Shown here: in pieces, positions 15,267-23,447 of the stretch
Layout: each line of letters opens with the position of its first letter
Numbering within the stretch: position 1 is the stretch's first letter
DNA from: UBA11164 sp002420085
GTDB taxonomy: Bacteria; Pseudomonadota; Gammaproteobacteria; Xanthomonadales; Xanthomonadaceae
Direction: 5' to 3'
DNA: 28,346 nt
NCBI GenBank assembly: GCA_031976395.1
Contig: DALYLJ010000022.1
Location: 1-28,346, forward strand
Notes under the pieces: generated by a model
What the model was told of the DNA's origin: nothing
What the model saw: the letters and a program-made list of their open reading frames with translations, nothing else
The model's database searches: none
Program-made: the position numbers and the translations under genes

Positions 15267-16580
15267 ATGACCCACGCGCTCCCAACCGCAGAACAACTCC
15301 AGCAGCAATGGGCCACCGATCCGCGCTGGCAGGGCATCACCCGCCCGTACAGCGCTGCCGATGTCGTTCGATTGCGCGGCACCGTGCCGGTCGAGCACTC
15401 GATCGCCCGCCTGGGTGCCGAGAAGCTCTGGAACAGCCTGCACCAGAACGATTTCGTCAACGCGCTGGGCGCCCTGACCGGCAACCAGGCGATGCAGCAG
15501 GTCAAGGCTGGCCTCAAGGCGATCTATCTGTCCGGCTGGCAGGTTGCCGCCGATGCCAATCTGGCCGGTGAGATGTATCCCGATCAATCGCTGTACCCGG
15601 CCAATTCGGTGCCGCAGGTGGTCAAGCGGATCAACAACACCCTGCTGCGCGCCGATCAGTTGCATCACGCCGAGGGCGACGACAGCATCGATTTCATGCA
15701 GCCGATCGTGGCCGATGCCGAAGCCGGGTTTGGCGGGGTGCTGAATGCCTTCGAGCTGATGAAGGCGATGATCGAGGCCGGCGCAGCCGGCGTGCATTTC
15801 GAGGATCAACTCGCCAGCGTCAAGAAATGCGGCCACATGGGCGGCAAAGTGCTGGTGCCGACCCGCGAGGCGATCGAAAAACTGGTTGCGGCCCGGCTGG
15901 CGGCCGATATCTGCAATGTCCCGACCCTGATCGTCGCCCGCACCGATGCCGAGGCGGCCGACCTGCTCACCTCCGACATCGATCCCAACGATCGACCGTT
16001 CTGCACCGGCGAACGCACCGTCGAGGGCTTCTTCAAGACCCGCAACGGGCTGGAACAGTCGATCAGCCGGGGCCTGGCCTATGCGCCCTATGCCGACCTG
16101 ATCTGGTGTGAGACCGGCAAGCCCGATGTCGGCTTCGCTCGCGAATTCGCCCAGGCGATTCATGCCGCGTTCCCAGGCAAGCTGCTGGCTTACAACTGTT
16201 CACCGAGCTTCAACTGGAAGAAGCACCTCGACGATGCCACCATCGCCGGTTTCCAGAAGACCATCGCCGGCTTCGGCTATCGGTTCCAGTTCATCACCCT
16301 GGCCGGTTTCCACGCGCTCAACTATGGCATGTTCAACCTCGCCCACGGCTACGCCCGCCGCCAGATGAGCGCCTTCGTCGAGTTGCAGGAGGCCGAATTC
16401 GCTGCCGCCGAGCGCGGCTTCACCGCCGTCAAGCACCAGCGTGAAGTCGGCACCGGCTACTTCGACACGGTCACCCAGACCATCCAGGGCGGCCAGTCCT
16501 CGACCGTGGCCTTGCGCGGTTCGACCGAGGAAGAGCAGTTCCACGACCGCCGGCCGGCCGTGCGGGCGGTCAACGCCTGA
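15267..16580 (+). CDS. aceA: Isocitrate lyase
   Basis: A 437-residue cytoplasmic enzyme that splits isocitrate into glyoxylate and succinate, the first step of the glyoxylate bypass used for growth on acetate or fatty acids. The catalytic loop KKCGHMGGK is intact, with the catalytic cysteine at 188. Other signatures are YLSGWQVAADAN, VADAEAGFGG, GVHFEDQ and YNCSPSFNW. Length matches the short bacterial (E. coli-like) class. The frame is open to 15015, but that extension is low-complexity and basic, and overlaps the LysR binding region; ATG 15267 has a ribosome site and the usual N-terminus. A strong hairpin follows the stop. No malate synthase gene is within the window. Confidence 0.97.
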   Translation: MTHALPTAEQLQQQWATDPRWQGITRPYSAADVVRLRGTVPVEHSIARLGAEKLWNSLHQNDFVNALGALTGNQAMQQVKAGLKAIYLSGWQVAADANLAGEMYPDQSLYPANSVPQVVKRINNTLLRADQLHHAEGDDSIDFMQPIVADAEAGFGGVLNAFELMKAMIEAGAAGVHFEDQLASVKKCGHMGGKVLVPTREAIEKLVAARLAADICNVPTLIVARTDAEAADLLTSDIDPNDRPFCTGERTVEGFFKTRNGLEQSISRGLAYAPYADLIWCETGKPDVGFAREFAQAIHAAFPGKLLAYNCSPSFNWKKHLDDATIAGFQKTIAGFGYRFQFITLAGFHALNYGMFNLAHGYARRQMSAFVELQEAEFAAAERGFTAVKHQREVGTGYFDTVTQTIQGGQSSTVALRGSTEEEQFHDRRPAVRAVNA

Positions 16581-16590
16581 GTCGATCGTG

Positions 16591-16632
16591 ATTGCGGATC
16601 GGCGCTCGGGCTTCCGGGCACCGATCCGCGAT
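16591..16632. terminator. Bidirectional terminator between aceA and the GFA-family gene
   Basis: A long stem: GCGGATCGG (16594-16602) pairs perfectly with CCGATCCGC (16621-16629), and three more pairs (one G:T) extend it out to 16591 and 16632. It fills the gap between two convergent genes and touches the stop codon of the leftward one, so it likely serves both. Confidence 0.75.
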
Positions 16633-17054
16633 CAGGCAGTGCCGACCGTCGATTTGCGCGGCAGACCGTCGTTCGGGTCGACCGCTGCCCAGGCGACATG
16701 GGCATCCCAGAACACGTGTGCCTGCGGTGTCCGGTCCAGGGGCGTATCGAAATTGCCGACGCTCACGTGCAATTCACCCGGCCAGCGCGAGGAGCGGAAG
16801 GCCAGGCTGCTGCCACACCGGGCGCAGAAGCCACGCTCGGCCTCGGCAGATGAGGCGAACCAGCGCAGTGCGCGATCTGGATCATCGATCCGGCAACGCT
16901 CGGCGGGAAAGCCGACCCAGGTGACGAAGGCCGCGCCATGCGCGCGACGGCACATCAAACAATGGCAGTGCGCCAGCCACAGGCTGGGCAGTTCGGCGTG
17001 GATGCGGACCGCACCGCACAGACAACTGGCATGGGCGTGATTGGCAGGGTTCAT
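16632..17054 (-). CDS. GFA/CENP-V-fold zinc protein
   Basis: A 140-residue protein with the glutathione-dependent formaldehyde-activating enzyme (GFA) fold. The zinc-binding cysteines are in place: CLC at 11-13, C30-H-C32-x-x-C35, and C77-x-x-C80 in GFCARCGSSL. The AFVTWVGF strand is also typical. The founding member was proposed to join glutathione with formaldehyde, but most homologues have no proven reaction, so the enzymatic name should be treated with caution. Starts at 17054 and stands alone on the minus strand, convergent with aceA. Upstream, a TATGCT element on the minus strand near 17104-17109 could be a weak -10. Confidence 0.88.
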   Translation of the reverse strand: MNPANHAHASCLCGAVRIHAELPSLWLAHCHCLMCRRAHGAAFVTWVGFPAERCRIDDPDRALRWFASSAEAERGFCARCGSSLAFRSSRWPGELHVSVGNFDTPLDRTPQAHVFWDAHVAWAAVDPNDGLPRKSTVGTA

Positions 17055-17234
17055 GACGGTACAGCCGATGAGCGATCAAGGCCGCATGCTGGCGGCGCAT
17101 GGTCAGCATAGCCGACATCGGCCTGTGACAGCATTGGCCAGGGTCGTCGTGACCGTCTGCCATCCTCACGTCGAGCTTCGCCATTGCGGGCGGGTACGGG
17201 CCATGCGGCCGGCGCGTGAATGTCAGCGCACGAT

Positions 17235-17993
17235 TCAGCCGGGCAGGCAGTGCGTCGGGATGGAGATGGTCGCGGCGATCGCGAGGTGGTCGGAGCGGGC
17301 GGCCGGCAGGGCGCGTTGGTGCAGGACCGACAGAGTGTCGCTGATCAGGATATGGTCGAGCGCCCGGCTGGGTCGCCAGCTTGGGAAGGTCGCCACGGTC
17401 TGGATCGGCGGGCGCAGCCGGGTGTGCCGGTAGAGCGCCTGCATTTCCGCTGCATCCGGTGGGCAGTTGAAGTCACCCATCAGCACGGCATGGCTGGCGT
17501 CGGCCAGCAGTTCGGTGAGAAAGGCGATCTGGTCGCGGCGCGACTGGATGCCGAGCGAGAGGTGGGCGATGGCGACGGTCAGGGCATCGTGCTCGCTGCC
17601 GAACCGGGCGACCAGGACGCCGCGACCGGGCAGCCTGCCGGGCAGGGCGTAGTCGCGCACATCGCTGGGCTCGAAACGGGACAGCAGGCCGTTGGCGCTG
17701 GAAGCGATCCGGCCGACCCGACGATTCGGTTGATGGCTCCAGAACGGGAAGCCGCTGCGTTCGGCCAGGTAGTGGGTCTGGTTGGTGAAACCAGAACGCA
17801 GGCTGCCGGGATCGGATTCCTGCAAGCCGACGATGTCGAAGGCGCGGGCCAGTTCGGCGATGCTGTCGAGGCTGTCGCGCTTGCCGATCGGCAGGAGGTG
17901 ATTGAGGCCACGGGTCAGGTACTCGCGGTAGCGCGATGTGCTCGATCCGGCCTGGATGTTGCAACTGAGCAGACTGAGTTCGGTGCGTGCCAT
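17235..17993 (-). CDS. Endonuclease/exonuclease/phosphatase (EEP) family hydrolase
   Basis: A 252-residue hydrolase of the EEP fold, which includes DNase I, exonuclease III and inositol phosphatases. The metal and catalytic residues can be followed: N12 in SCNIQAG, E59 in IVGLQES, H144 in AIAHLSLG, D174 and N176 in GDFNCPP, and the terminal SDHLAI acid-histidine pair. No signal peptide is evident. Third in a leftward run cytochrome c4 – dsbA – EEP, an order that recurs in xanthomonad-type genomes. A strong hairpin (18033-18053) separates it from dsbA, so it may be transcribed separately. The substrate (nucleic acid or phosphoester) cannot be decided. Confidence 0.88.
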   Translation of the reverse strand: MARTELSLLSCNIQAGSSTSRYREYLTRGLNHLLPIGKRDSLDSIAELARAFDIVGLQESDPGSLRSGFTNQTHYLAERSGFPFWSHQPNRRVGRIASSANGLLSRFEPSDVRDYALPGRLPGRGVLVARFGSEHDALTVAIAHLSLGIQSRRDQIAFLTELLADASHAVLMGDFNCPPDAAEMQALYRHTRLRPPIQTVATFPSWRPSRALDHILISDTLSVLHQRALPAARSDHLAIAATISIPTHCLPG

Positions 17994-18032
17994 CGGTTGC
18001 TGGCGCGAGACCGGTTCCGGCGGCTTGGCCGG

Positions 18033-18053
18033 GGCCGGGGCTGAACCCCGGCC
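18033..18053 (-). terminator. Terminator after dsbA
   Basis: GGCCGGGG (18033-18040) pairs perfectly with CCCCGGCC (18046-18053) around a 5-base loop, 18 bases after the dsbA stop on the minus strand. Additional ACCGG/CCGGT arms lie further out. No clear T-tract. Confidence 0.65.
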
Positions 18054-18071
18054 ACCGGTCGCGCTTGCGGG

Positions 18072-18719
18072 TCAGTTACCGGCGCCGGCGTGTGCGGCGC
18101 GCTCGCGGTCGATCAGCCAGTCGGCTGTGGCCAGCATGCCTTCCAGGCCACGAACCGAGGCCATCAGCTTGTACTTGCCGTTGATGACCAGGGTCGGGGT
18201 GGCTTCGACCCGCCAGCGCGGTACCACCTGCTTGGCCTTGGCGATCTTGATGTTGACGCCGGTGCTCTCCATGGTCGACTTGAAGGTCTCGGCCTCGATG
18301 CCGAACTGCTCGAAGAAGCCCGGAATCTGGTCGAGCGCGGTGATCGACTTGCTGACGTGGATGGCGTCGAACAGGGCCTGATGCGACTTGTCCAGAACAC
18401 CCAGGCTTTCGGCGGCATAGTAGGTACGGCCAAAGGTTTCCCAGGCGCCGCCGTTGGACAGCGGGACATAGATGAAATCGACGTCCTCCGGGAGCTTCTT
18501 CTTCCACGCCTGCACGATCGGCTCGAACCGGGCGCAGTGGATGCAGCTATAGCCGAACACTTCGACCACTTCGATGCGACCCGGCTTGCCGTTCAGCGGC
18601 TGGGCGGATTCGATGACGACGTAGTCGAGATCCTGAACCGGCTCCGGCAACGCCTGCGCGCTGGCAAGCACCGGCAGCAGCAAGGCGGTGGCGGCGAGAA
18701 AACGACGGATCGCGGACAT
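18072..18719 (-). CDS. dsbA: Periplasmic thiol:disulfide oxidoreductase DsbA
   Basis: A 215-residue exported thioredoxin-fold protein that introduces disulfide bonds into secreted proteins. The signal peptide is residues 1-21 (ATALLLPVLASAQA). The active site is C59-I60-H61-C62, so the first middle residue is Ile rather than the Pro of E. coli DsbA, which can alter redox potential. The cis-proline loop is EATPTLVI (T174-P175). The all-helical insert between them is of normal length. It follows the cytochrome c4 gene by 58 bp on the same strand, probably as one operon; DsbA can assist heme attachment to c-type cytochromes by oxidising the CXXCH site. Only one dsbA copy is present here. Confidence 0.93.
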   Translation of the reverse strand: MSAIRRFLAATALLLPVLASAQALPEPVQDLDYVVIESAQPLNGKPGRIEVVEVFGYSCIHCARFEPIVQAWKKKLPEDVDFIYVPLSNGGAWETFGRTYYAAESLGVLDKSHQALFDAIHVSKSITALDQIPGFFEQFGIEAETFKSTMESTGVNIKIAKAKQVVPRWRVEATPTLVINGKYKLMASVRGLEGMLATADWLIDRERAAHAGAGN

Positions 18720-18777
18720 GGGACTCTCCAGGTTGTCGGAACGTCAGAAGGTAGCGGGACGATGCTGAACCCTTGCC

Positions 18778-19563
18778 TCAACGCGGCAGGGCGGCGCTGT
18801 CGGATGGATACAGACCCTCGATGTAGCTGGCTAGGGCGTCGATTTCCTGGTCGGTCAGATCCTGGGCGACTTCCGACATGACCTTGTTGCCGCGCTCGCC
18901 ATGGCCGTAGACCGCACCATCGCGGTAGCGCCGCAGCATGTCGGCGGTGTAGCGCGCGTGCTGGCCGGCCAGGGCCGGGTAGGACGGACCGGGGTTGCCG
19001 CTGCCGGTCGGGCCATGGCAGGCGCCACAGGCCGGAATGCCGCGCTTGGCGATGCCACCGCGATAGATGGCCTGACCGATCTCATAGAACCGCTTGCCGT
19101 TGTACGGCCCCGTGTCGACCACGGTCTCGTCGGCCAGACCGGGCTTCACCGTACCACCAGCGTAGAAGGCGCCGATGTCCCGCATGTCCTGGGCCGACAG
19201 GGTGGCAGCAAAGCCGAGCATGATCGCGTTCTCGCGCTCACCGCTCTTGAACAGGGCCAGGTGACGGGCGATGTAGCGCTCGTGCTGACCGGCCAGCTTG
19301 GGATACTGCGGATCAGCGGAATTGCCATCCATGCCGTGGCAGGCAGAACAGACGACCGCCTTGCTCTGGCCAGCGGCCGGATCGCCGGCTGCGGCCTGGG
19401 CGTGGGCGTCGGTCAGCTCGGCCACCTGCGCCGGTTGCGACTCTTCGGCAGCCACCACGGTGGTGCCATCCTGCCGTGCCGACGCCGGGACGCCGATCAG
19501 GGCGCCGAACAGAAGGGCGGTCGCGGCAAGCAAGGCCGGGCCAATGGAACGGGACAGACTCAT
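18778..19563 (-). CDS. Di-heme cytochrome c4
   Basis: A 261-residue periplasmic electron carrier, usually delivering electrons to terminal oxidases. Residues 1-29 are a signal peptide (ALIGVPASA). Two homologous class I domains each carry a heme site: C72-S-A-C75-H76 and C179-G-A-C182-H183. Likely methionine ligands are M115 in IMLGFAATLS and M229 in NKVMSEVAQDL. The paired YPKLAGQHERYIARHL and YPALAGQHARYTADML segments are the c4 signature. The N-terminal linker (residues 30-60) is longer and more acidic/Ala-rich than usual. The start at 19563 is fixed by the signal peptide. A good promoter lies at 19645-19674. Confidence 0.95.
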   Translation of the reverse strand: MSLSRSIGPALLAATALLFGALIGVPASARQDGTTVVAAEESQPAQVAELTDAHAQAAAGDPAAGQSKAVVCSACHGMDGNSADPQYPKLAGQHERYIARHLALFKSGERENAIMLGFAATLSAQDMRDIGAFYAGGTVKPGLADETVVDTGPYNGKRFYEIGQAIYRGGIAKRGIPACGACHGPTGSGNPGPSYPALAGQHARYTADMLRRYRDGAVYGHGERGNKVMSEVAQDLTDQEIDALASYIEGLYPSDSAALPR

Positions 19564-19644
19564 GGTGCGAGCTCCGGAACGGGATTCGGTGCGGAAGGGA
19601 AAAACGGTCCGCTGTCCGACCGACCGGCCGGACGCAAGACGGGG

Positions 19645-19674
19645 ATTATCCCAGCGGCGACCGGCCAGGGTCAA
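19645..19674 (-). promoter_or_regulatory. Sigma-70-type promoter for cytochrome c4
   Basis: On the minus strand, TTGACC (19674-19669) and GATAAT (19650-19645) are separated by 18 bases. Both hexamers are one base from consensus at most two positions, the best match in the window. It would give a leader of roughly 75 bases before the ATG at 19563. Confidence 0.68.
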
Positions 19675-19762
19675 CGAATCGCAACGGCGGATTCCGGCAG
19701 CCCGGCACGAAATGGGCCGCAATCGCTGGCAATTCGCTGCGAAATCGATCCGGATTCGATCG

Positions 19763-19795
19763 GTGATCAGCCTGTGATCGGCCCGTGATCGCCGG
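19763..19795. repeat. Three tandem 11-bp repeats upstream of engB
   Basis: GTGATCAGCCT, GTGATCGGCCC and GTGATCGCCGG follow one another directly, each starting GTGATC. The 11-bp period places each copy on the same face of the helix. It lies 47 bases before the engB ATG, in a divergent gap. It could be a multi-site operator for engB, or coincidental GC-rich repetition. Confidence 0.6.
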
Positions 19796-19842
19796 TCGGG
19801 GAGGTAAGCTGGGCATCCTCACGGTTTCAGATTGCCGGCACG

Positions 19843-20475
19843 ATGACCAATCCGCTCCAGTCCGCACACTACCTGCTGGCCGCTCACCTGCCCCGGCAAC
19901 TGCCATCCGACGACGGCCGCGAAGTCGCCTTCGCCGGCCGCTCCAACGCCGGCAAATCGAGCGCACTCAATGCCCTGTGCGGTCAGAACAGTCTGGCGCG
20001 GACCTCCAAGACGCCCGGCCGGACCCAGCAACTGGTGTACTTCGAGGTCGCCGAACGGCGTTATCTGGTCGATCTGCCCGGCTATGGCTATGCCAAGGTG
20101 CCGGGTGAGCTGCGCGCCCACTGGCAGGAATTCATCAACGGCTACTTCCGCAACCGCCAGGCCCTGGTCGGGCTGGTGGTGGTGATGGACATCCGCCATC
20201 CCCTGCGCGAGTTCGATCTGAAGATGCTCGACTACACCGCCGATCGCGCCCTGCCGACCCATTGCCTGCTGACCAAGGCCGACAAGTTCGGGCGCGGCCA
20301 GCAACTGCGTGCCTGTGCCGAAGTCGGAGCGGCGTTGCGCCAGCGCTATCGACATCCGGTCGGGGTGCAGGTGTTCTCGGCACCCGGGCGGATCGGTCTG
20401 GACTCGGCCCGAGCGGTCATCGCGGGATGGCTGTTCGACCCGCCTGCGATGCCGACCCCATCCGACCCTGCCTGA
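19843..20475 (+). CDS. engB: Ribosome biogenesis GTPase EngB (YihA/YsxC)
   Basis: A 210-residue TRAFAC GTPase needed for assembly of the 50S ribosomal subunit. GTP-binding motifs are complete: G1 GRSNAGKSS at 32-40, G2 region TSKTPGRTQ at 54-62, G3 DLPGYGYAKV at 77-86 and G4 TKAD at 144-147, with the G5-like FSAPGRIGL near the end. Length is typical. It begins at ATG 19843; no strong Shine-Dalgarno sequence is visible directly upstream. Divergent from the cytochrome c4 – dsbA operon, a gene order common in xanthomonads. The last residues (PPAMPTPSDPA) are a short disordered tail. Confidence 0.96.
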   Translation: MTNPLQSAHYLLAAHLPRQLPSDDGREVAFAGRSNAGKSSALNALCGQNSLARTSKTPGRTQQLVYFEVAERRYLVDLPGYGYAKVPGELRAHWQEFINGYFRNRQALVGLVVVMDIRHPLREFDLKMLDYTADRALPTHCLLTKADKFGRGQQLRACAEVGAALRQRYRHPVGVQVFSAPGRIGLDSARAVIAGWLFDPPAMPTPSDPA

Positions 20476-20586
20476 CCCAGAGTCAGAGCCTGCCCCTGGC
20501 CCGCAGTCCAGGCACGACACGCTGCCGGGATCGGTCGGCGGGACCGCCCCGGCCGGGATGTACGATCGGCCCTTGGCGATTGTCGC

Positions 20587-20621
20587 GTGACCCTATTCCT
20601 TCACGGGGTGACCTCTACACT
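20587..20621 (+). promoter_or_regulatory. Candidate gshA promoter with GTGACC repeats
   Basis: Two GTGACC copies (20587-20592 and 20608-20613) lie 21 bp apart, two helical turns. TCAC-GGG-GTGA (20601-20611) forms a short palindrome over the second copy. A TACACT -10-like hexamer follows at 20616-20621, without a clear -35. Together they suggest a regulated promoter about 55 bases before the gshA start. Confidence 0.4.
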
Positions 20622-20678
20622 AGCGGGTTGGAGCGGCCCCATCCCCGCATCGCCCATCAGCCACTGTGAAGGACTCCC

Positions 20679-22046
20679 GTGTCAGGACCGAGCACCTCCG
20701 ATCCGCAGCCGTTGACCGACCGGCGGCAATTGATTGACTACATCGAGTCCGGGAACAAGCCGCCCTCGGCCTGGCGGATCGGCACCGAGCACGAAAAGTT
20801 CGGGTTCCGGCTCGACGACCTCCGTCCCCCGCCGTTCGAGGGCGAGCGCGGCATCGAGGCGCTGCTGCATGGCCTGACCCGATTCGGCTGGCAACCGGTG
20901 CGCGAGGGCGAATCGATCATCGCACTGAGCCAGGCCAACGGTGCCTCGGTGACCTTGGAGCCGGCCGGTCAGTTGGAACTGTCCGGCGCCATGCTGGAGA
21001 CCATCCACCAGACCTGCGCCGAGGTCGGCCGCCACCTCAAGGAAGTACGGACGGTCGCCGACCAACTCGGAATCGGCTTCCTGGGCATGGGCTTCCAGCC
21101 CAAGTGGCGACGCGAGGACATGCCGTGGATGCCGAAAGGCCGCTACCGGATCATGCGCGAGTACATGCCCAAGGTCGGTTCGCTCGGCCTGGACATGATG
21201 ACCCGCACCTGCACCGTGCAGGTCAATCTCGACTTCGCCAGCGAAGCCGACATGGTCAAGAAGTTCCGGGTTTCGCTGGCCTTGCAGCCGGTGGCCACCG
21301 CGCTGTTCGCCGATTCACCGTTCACCGAGGGCCGGCCGAACGGCTTCCTGAGCTACCGCTCGCACATCTGGACCGATACCGATCCGGATCGCACCGGCAT
21401 GCTCGATTTCGTATTCGAGGATGGGTTCGGCTTCGAGCGCTATGTCGAGTACATCCTCGATGTGCCGATGTACTTCGTCTACCGCAACGGCCGCTACATC
21501 GACTGTTCGGGCGCCAGTTTCCGCGATTTCCTGGCCGGCCGGCTCGCCGCCCTGCCCGGTGAGCATCCGACCATGAGCGACTGGTCGGACCACATGACCA
21601 CCGCCTTCCCGGAAGTGCGCATGAAGAAGTTCCTGGAGATGCGCGGCGCCGATGGCGGCCCATGGAACCGCCTGTGCGCGCTGCCGGCATTCTGGGTCGG
21701 CCTGCTGTATGACGATGCCGCACTCGACGCCGCCTGGGATCTGGTGCGCGACTTCAGCCACGCCGAACGCCACGCCCTGCGTGATGGCGTGCCCCGGCAT
21801 GGCTTGAAGCTGCCGTTTCGCAGCGCGACCGTGCGCGAACTGGCGATCGAGGCGCTTCGGATCGCCGAGGCCGGGCTGCGCCGACGCGCTCGGCTTGGCC
21901 CCGAGGGCGGTGATGAGGCGGTCTTCATCGAACCCCTGATCGAACTGGCGCTGGCCAACACCACGCCGGCCGAACAGAAGCTGGCACTGTTTCACGGTCG
22001 ATGGGGTGGCACGGTCGATCCGGTTTTCCGAGAGTATGCGTACTGA
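20679..22046 (+). CDS. gshA: Glutamate-cysteine ligase (plant/proteobacterial type)
   Basis: A 455-residue cytoplasmic ATP-dependent ligase making gamma-glutamylcysteine, the first step of glutathione synthesis. It belongs to the plant-like GCS2 class rather than the E. coli class: WRIGTEHEKFGF near residue 32, LEPAGQLELSG, GFQPKWRREDMPWMPKGRY, TCTVQVNLDF and FEDGFGFERYVEYILDVPMYF are all family landmarks. It starts at GTG 20679 after GAAGGACT. The length equals that of xanthomonad and alphaproteobacterial homologues. Followed 30 bp later by the NSS symporter gene, possibly in one transcript. Confidence 0.95.
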   Translation: MSGPSTSDPQPLTDRRQLIDYIESGNKPPSAWRIGTEHEKFGFRLDDLRPPPFEGERGIEALLHGLTRFGWQPVREGESIIALSQANGASVTLEPAGQLELSGAMLETIHQTCAEVGRHLKEVRTVADQLGIGFLGMGFQPKWRREDMPWMPKGRYRIMREYMPKVGSLGLDMMTRTCTVQVNLDFASEADMVKKFRVSLALQPVATALFADSPFTEGRPNGFLSYRSHIWTDTDPDRTGMLDFVFEDGFGFERYVEYILDVPMYFVYRNGRYIDCSGASFRDFLAGRLAALPGEHPTMSDWSDHMTTAFPEVRMKKFLEMRGADGGPWNRLCALPAFWVGLLYDDAALDAAWDLVRDFSHAERHALRDGVPRHGLKLPFRSATVRELAIEALRIAEAGLRRRARLGPEGGDEAVFIEPLIELALANTTPAEQKLALFHGRWGGTVDPVFREYAY

Positions 22047-22076
22047 GGCCGGCGGCCGGCCGACAGTCCCGTCACG

Positions 22077-23447
22077 ATGAACACCTCCGGCCCCGATCCG
22101 TCGTCTGCTACGCCGCTGCACTCAGACGGGAGCGGCCGGCAGGCCCGTTTCTCATCGGGCTTCGCCGGCTGGCTGGCGATGGTCGGCGTGGCGGTCGGTC
22201 TGGGCAACATCTGGCGCTTCCCATACATGATGGGCAGCTACGGCGGCAGTGCGTTTCTGCTGCTCTACCTGCTGTTCGCCCTGGCCCTGGCAGCGCCCCT
22301 GCTCAGCGCCGAATGGGGGCTCGGCCGGGCCACCGGCAGCGGACCGATCGGCGCTTACCGGCGCGTTCTCGGCCACCGGACCGGGACCGCACTCGGGCTG
22401 GTGCTGGTGATCTCGATGCTGATCGCCAATTCCTACTACCTGGTGGTGATCGCCCAGATCGTCTACAGCGCCGGTTTCGCGATCACCCCCGGCTATGCCG
22501 CCGAGCACATCGACCACTACCGCGCCGGACTCGGCAACGGCATCGGCCAGTACGGCATCGCCCTGATCCTGCTCGGTCTGGCCGGATGGGTGCTGTGGCG
22601 CGGGGTCCGACGCGGCATCGAAGCGGTGTCGCGGGTGCTGGTGCCGGTGTTCGGTCTGGCAATGCTGGGTCTGGTCGGCTTCGCCCTCAGTCTCGACGGC
22701 GCACTCGACCGCTTGGCCGACTTCCTGCGGCCGGATTTTTCCCGGCTCGGCCCGACCGAAGTATTCGCCGCACTCGGCCAGGCGTTCTTCTCGATTGGCG
22801 TCGGCGGCACCATCATGATCGCCTACGGCCGCTTTCTCGGCCCGAGCATCAGCCTGCCGAAGACCGCCGTGGCGACTGCGCTCGGCGACACCGCTGCTGC
22901 GCTTGCCGCCGCCCTGTTCCTGGTGCCGGCAGTGCTGCACTTCGGGCTCGACCTCGACAGCGGCCCAGGGCTGCTGTTCGACACCTTGCCACGGGTGTTC
23001 TCGGAAATGCCGTTCGGGAACGGGGTCGCTGTGGTATTCCTGGCGGCAGTCACCCTGGTCGCCTTCCTGTCGGCGCTGGCGGCACTGACGGTCTGCGCCA
23101 GTGGCGTGGCCGATCTCTGGCCCAGGCTGTCGGAATCCAATCGCGCCATCGCGCTGGTGGTGCTGCTGGAGGCGCTCCTGATCTGGCCGAGCGCCCATGA
23201 TCCGGCCTTGATCGGCATCCTCGACCTGATCTTCGGCTCCGGCATGCAGATCTTCGGCGCCCTGGTTGCCGTGATCGCCTTCGCCTGGGCACTCGACCGG
23301 ACCAATGCGCTGACCCAGGCCGGCATCACCGGTCGGGCCGGCCTGGTCTGGCGATTCTGGCTACGCTATGCCATTCCAGCCGTGTTGTTTCTGGTGCTGG
23401 CCCTGTACGCCCACGCACATGTCTTCGATCCCGGAGTGACGCCATGA
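22077..23447 (+). CDS. Sodium-dependent symporter of the NSS/SNF family
   Basis: A 456-residue inner-membrane sodium:amino-acid symporter of the LeuT type with about 11 membrane helices. The helix-1 signature is clear: GWLAMVGVAVGLGNIWRFPY with the sodium/substrate GNxWRFPY core. Helix 6-7 features (FFSIGVGGTIMIAYGRFLG) are present as well. Bacterial members carry amino acids such as leucine, tryptophan or tyrosine; substrate cannot be read off. The stop overlaps the oxygenase start as ATGA, indicating coupled translation. The gene is 30 bp after gshA. Confidence 0.93.
   Translation: MNTSGPDPSSATPLHSDGSGRQARFSSGFAGWLAMVGVAVGLGNIWRFPYMMGSYGGSAFLLLYLLFALALAAPLLSAEWGLGRATGSGPIGAYRRVLGHRTGTALGLVLVISMLIANSYYLVVIAQIVYSAGFAITPGYAAEHIDHYRAGLGNGIGQYGIALILLGLAGWVLWRGVRRGIEAVSRVLVPVFGLAMLGLVGFALSLDGALDRLADFLRPDFSRLGPTEVFAALGQAFFSIGVGGTIMIAYGRFLGPSISLPKTAVATALGDTAAALAAALFLVPAVLHFGLDLDSGPGLLFDTLPRVFSEMPFGNGVAVVFLAAVTLVAFLSALAALTVCASGVADLWPRLSESNRAIALVVLLEALLIWPSAHDPALIGILDLIFGSGMQIFGALVAVIAFAWALDRTNALTQAGITGRAGLVWRFWLRYAIPAVLFLVLALYAHAHVFDPGVTP

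Noticed and set aside
22001..23200. 399-codon plus-strand frame overlapping gshA end and the NSS gene
   Set aside because: Arginine/proline-rich frame-shadow translation; the NSS frame carries the family signature.
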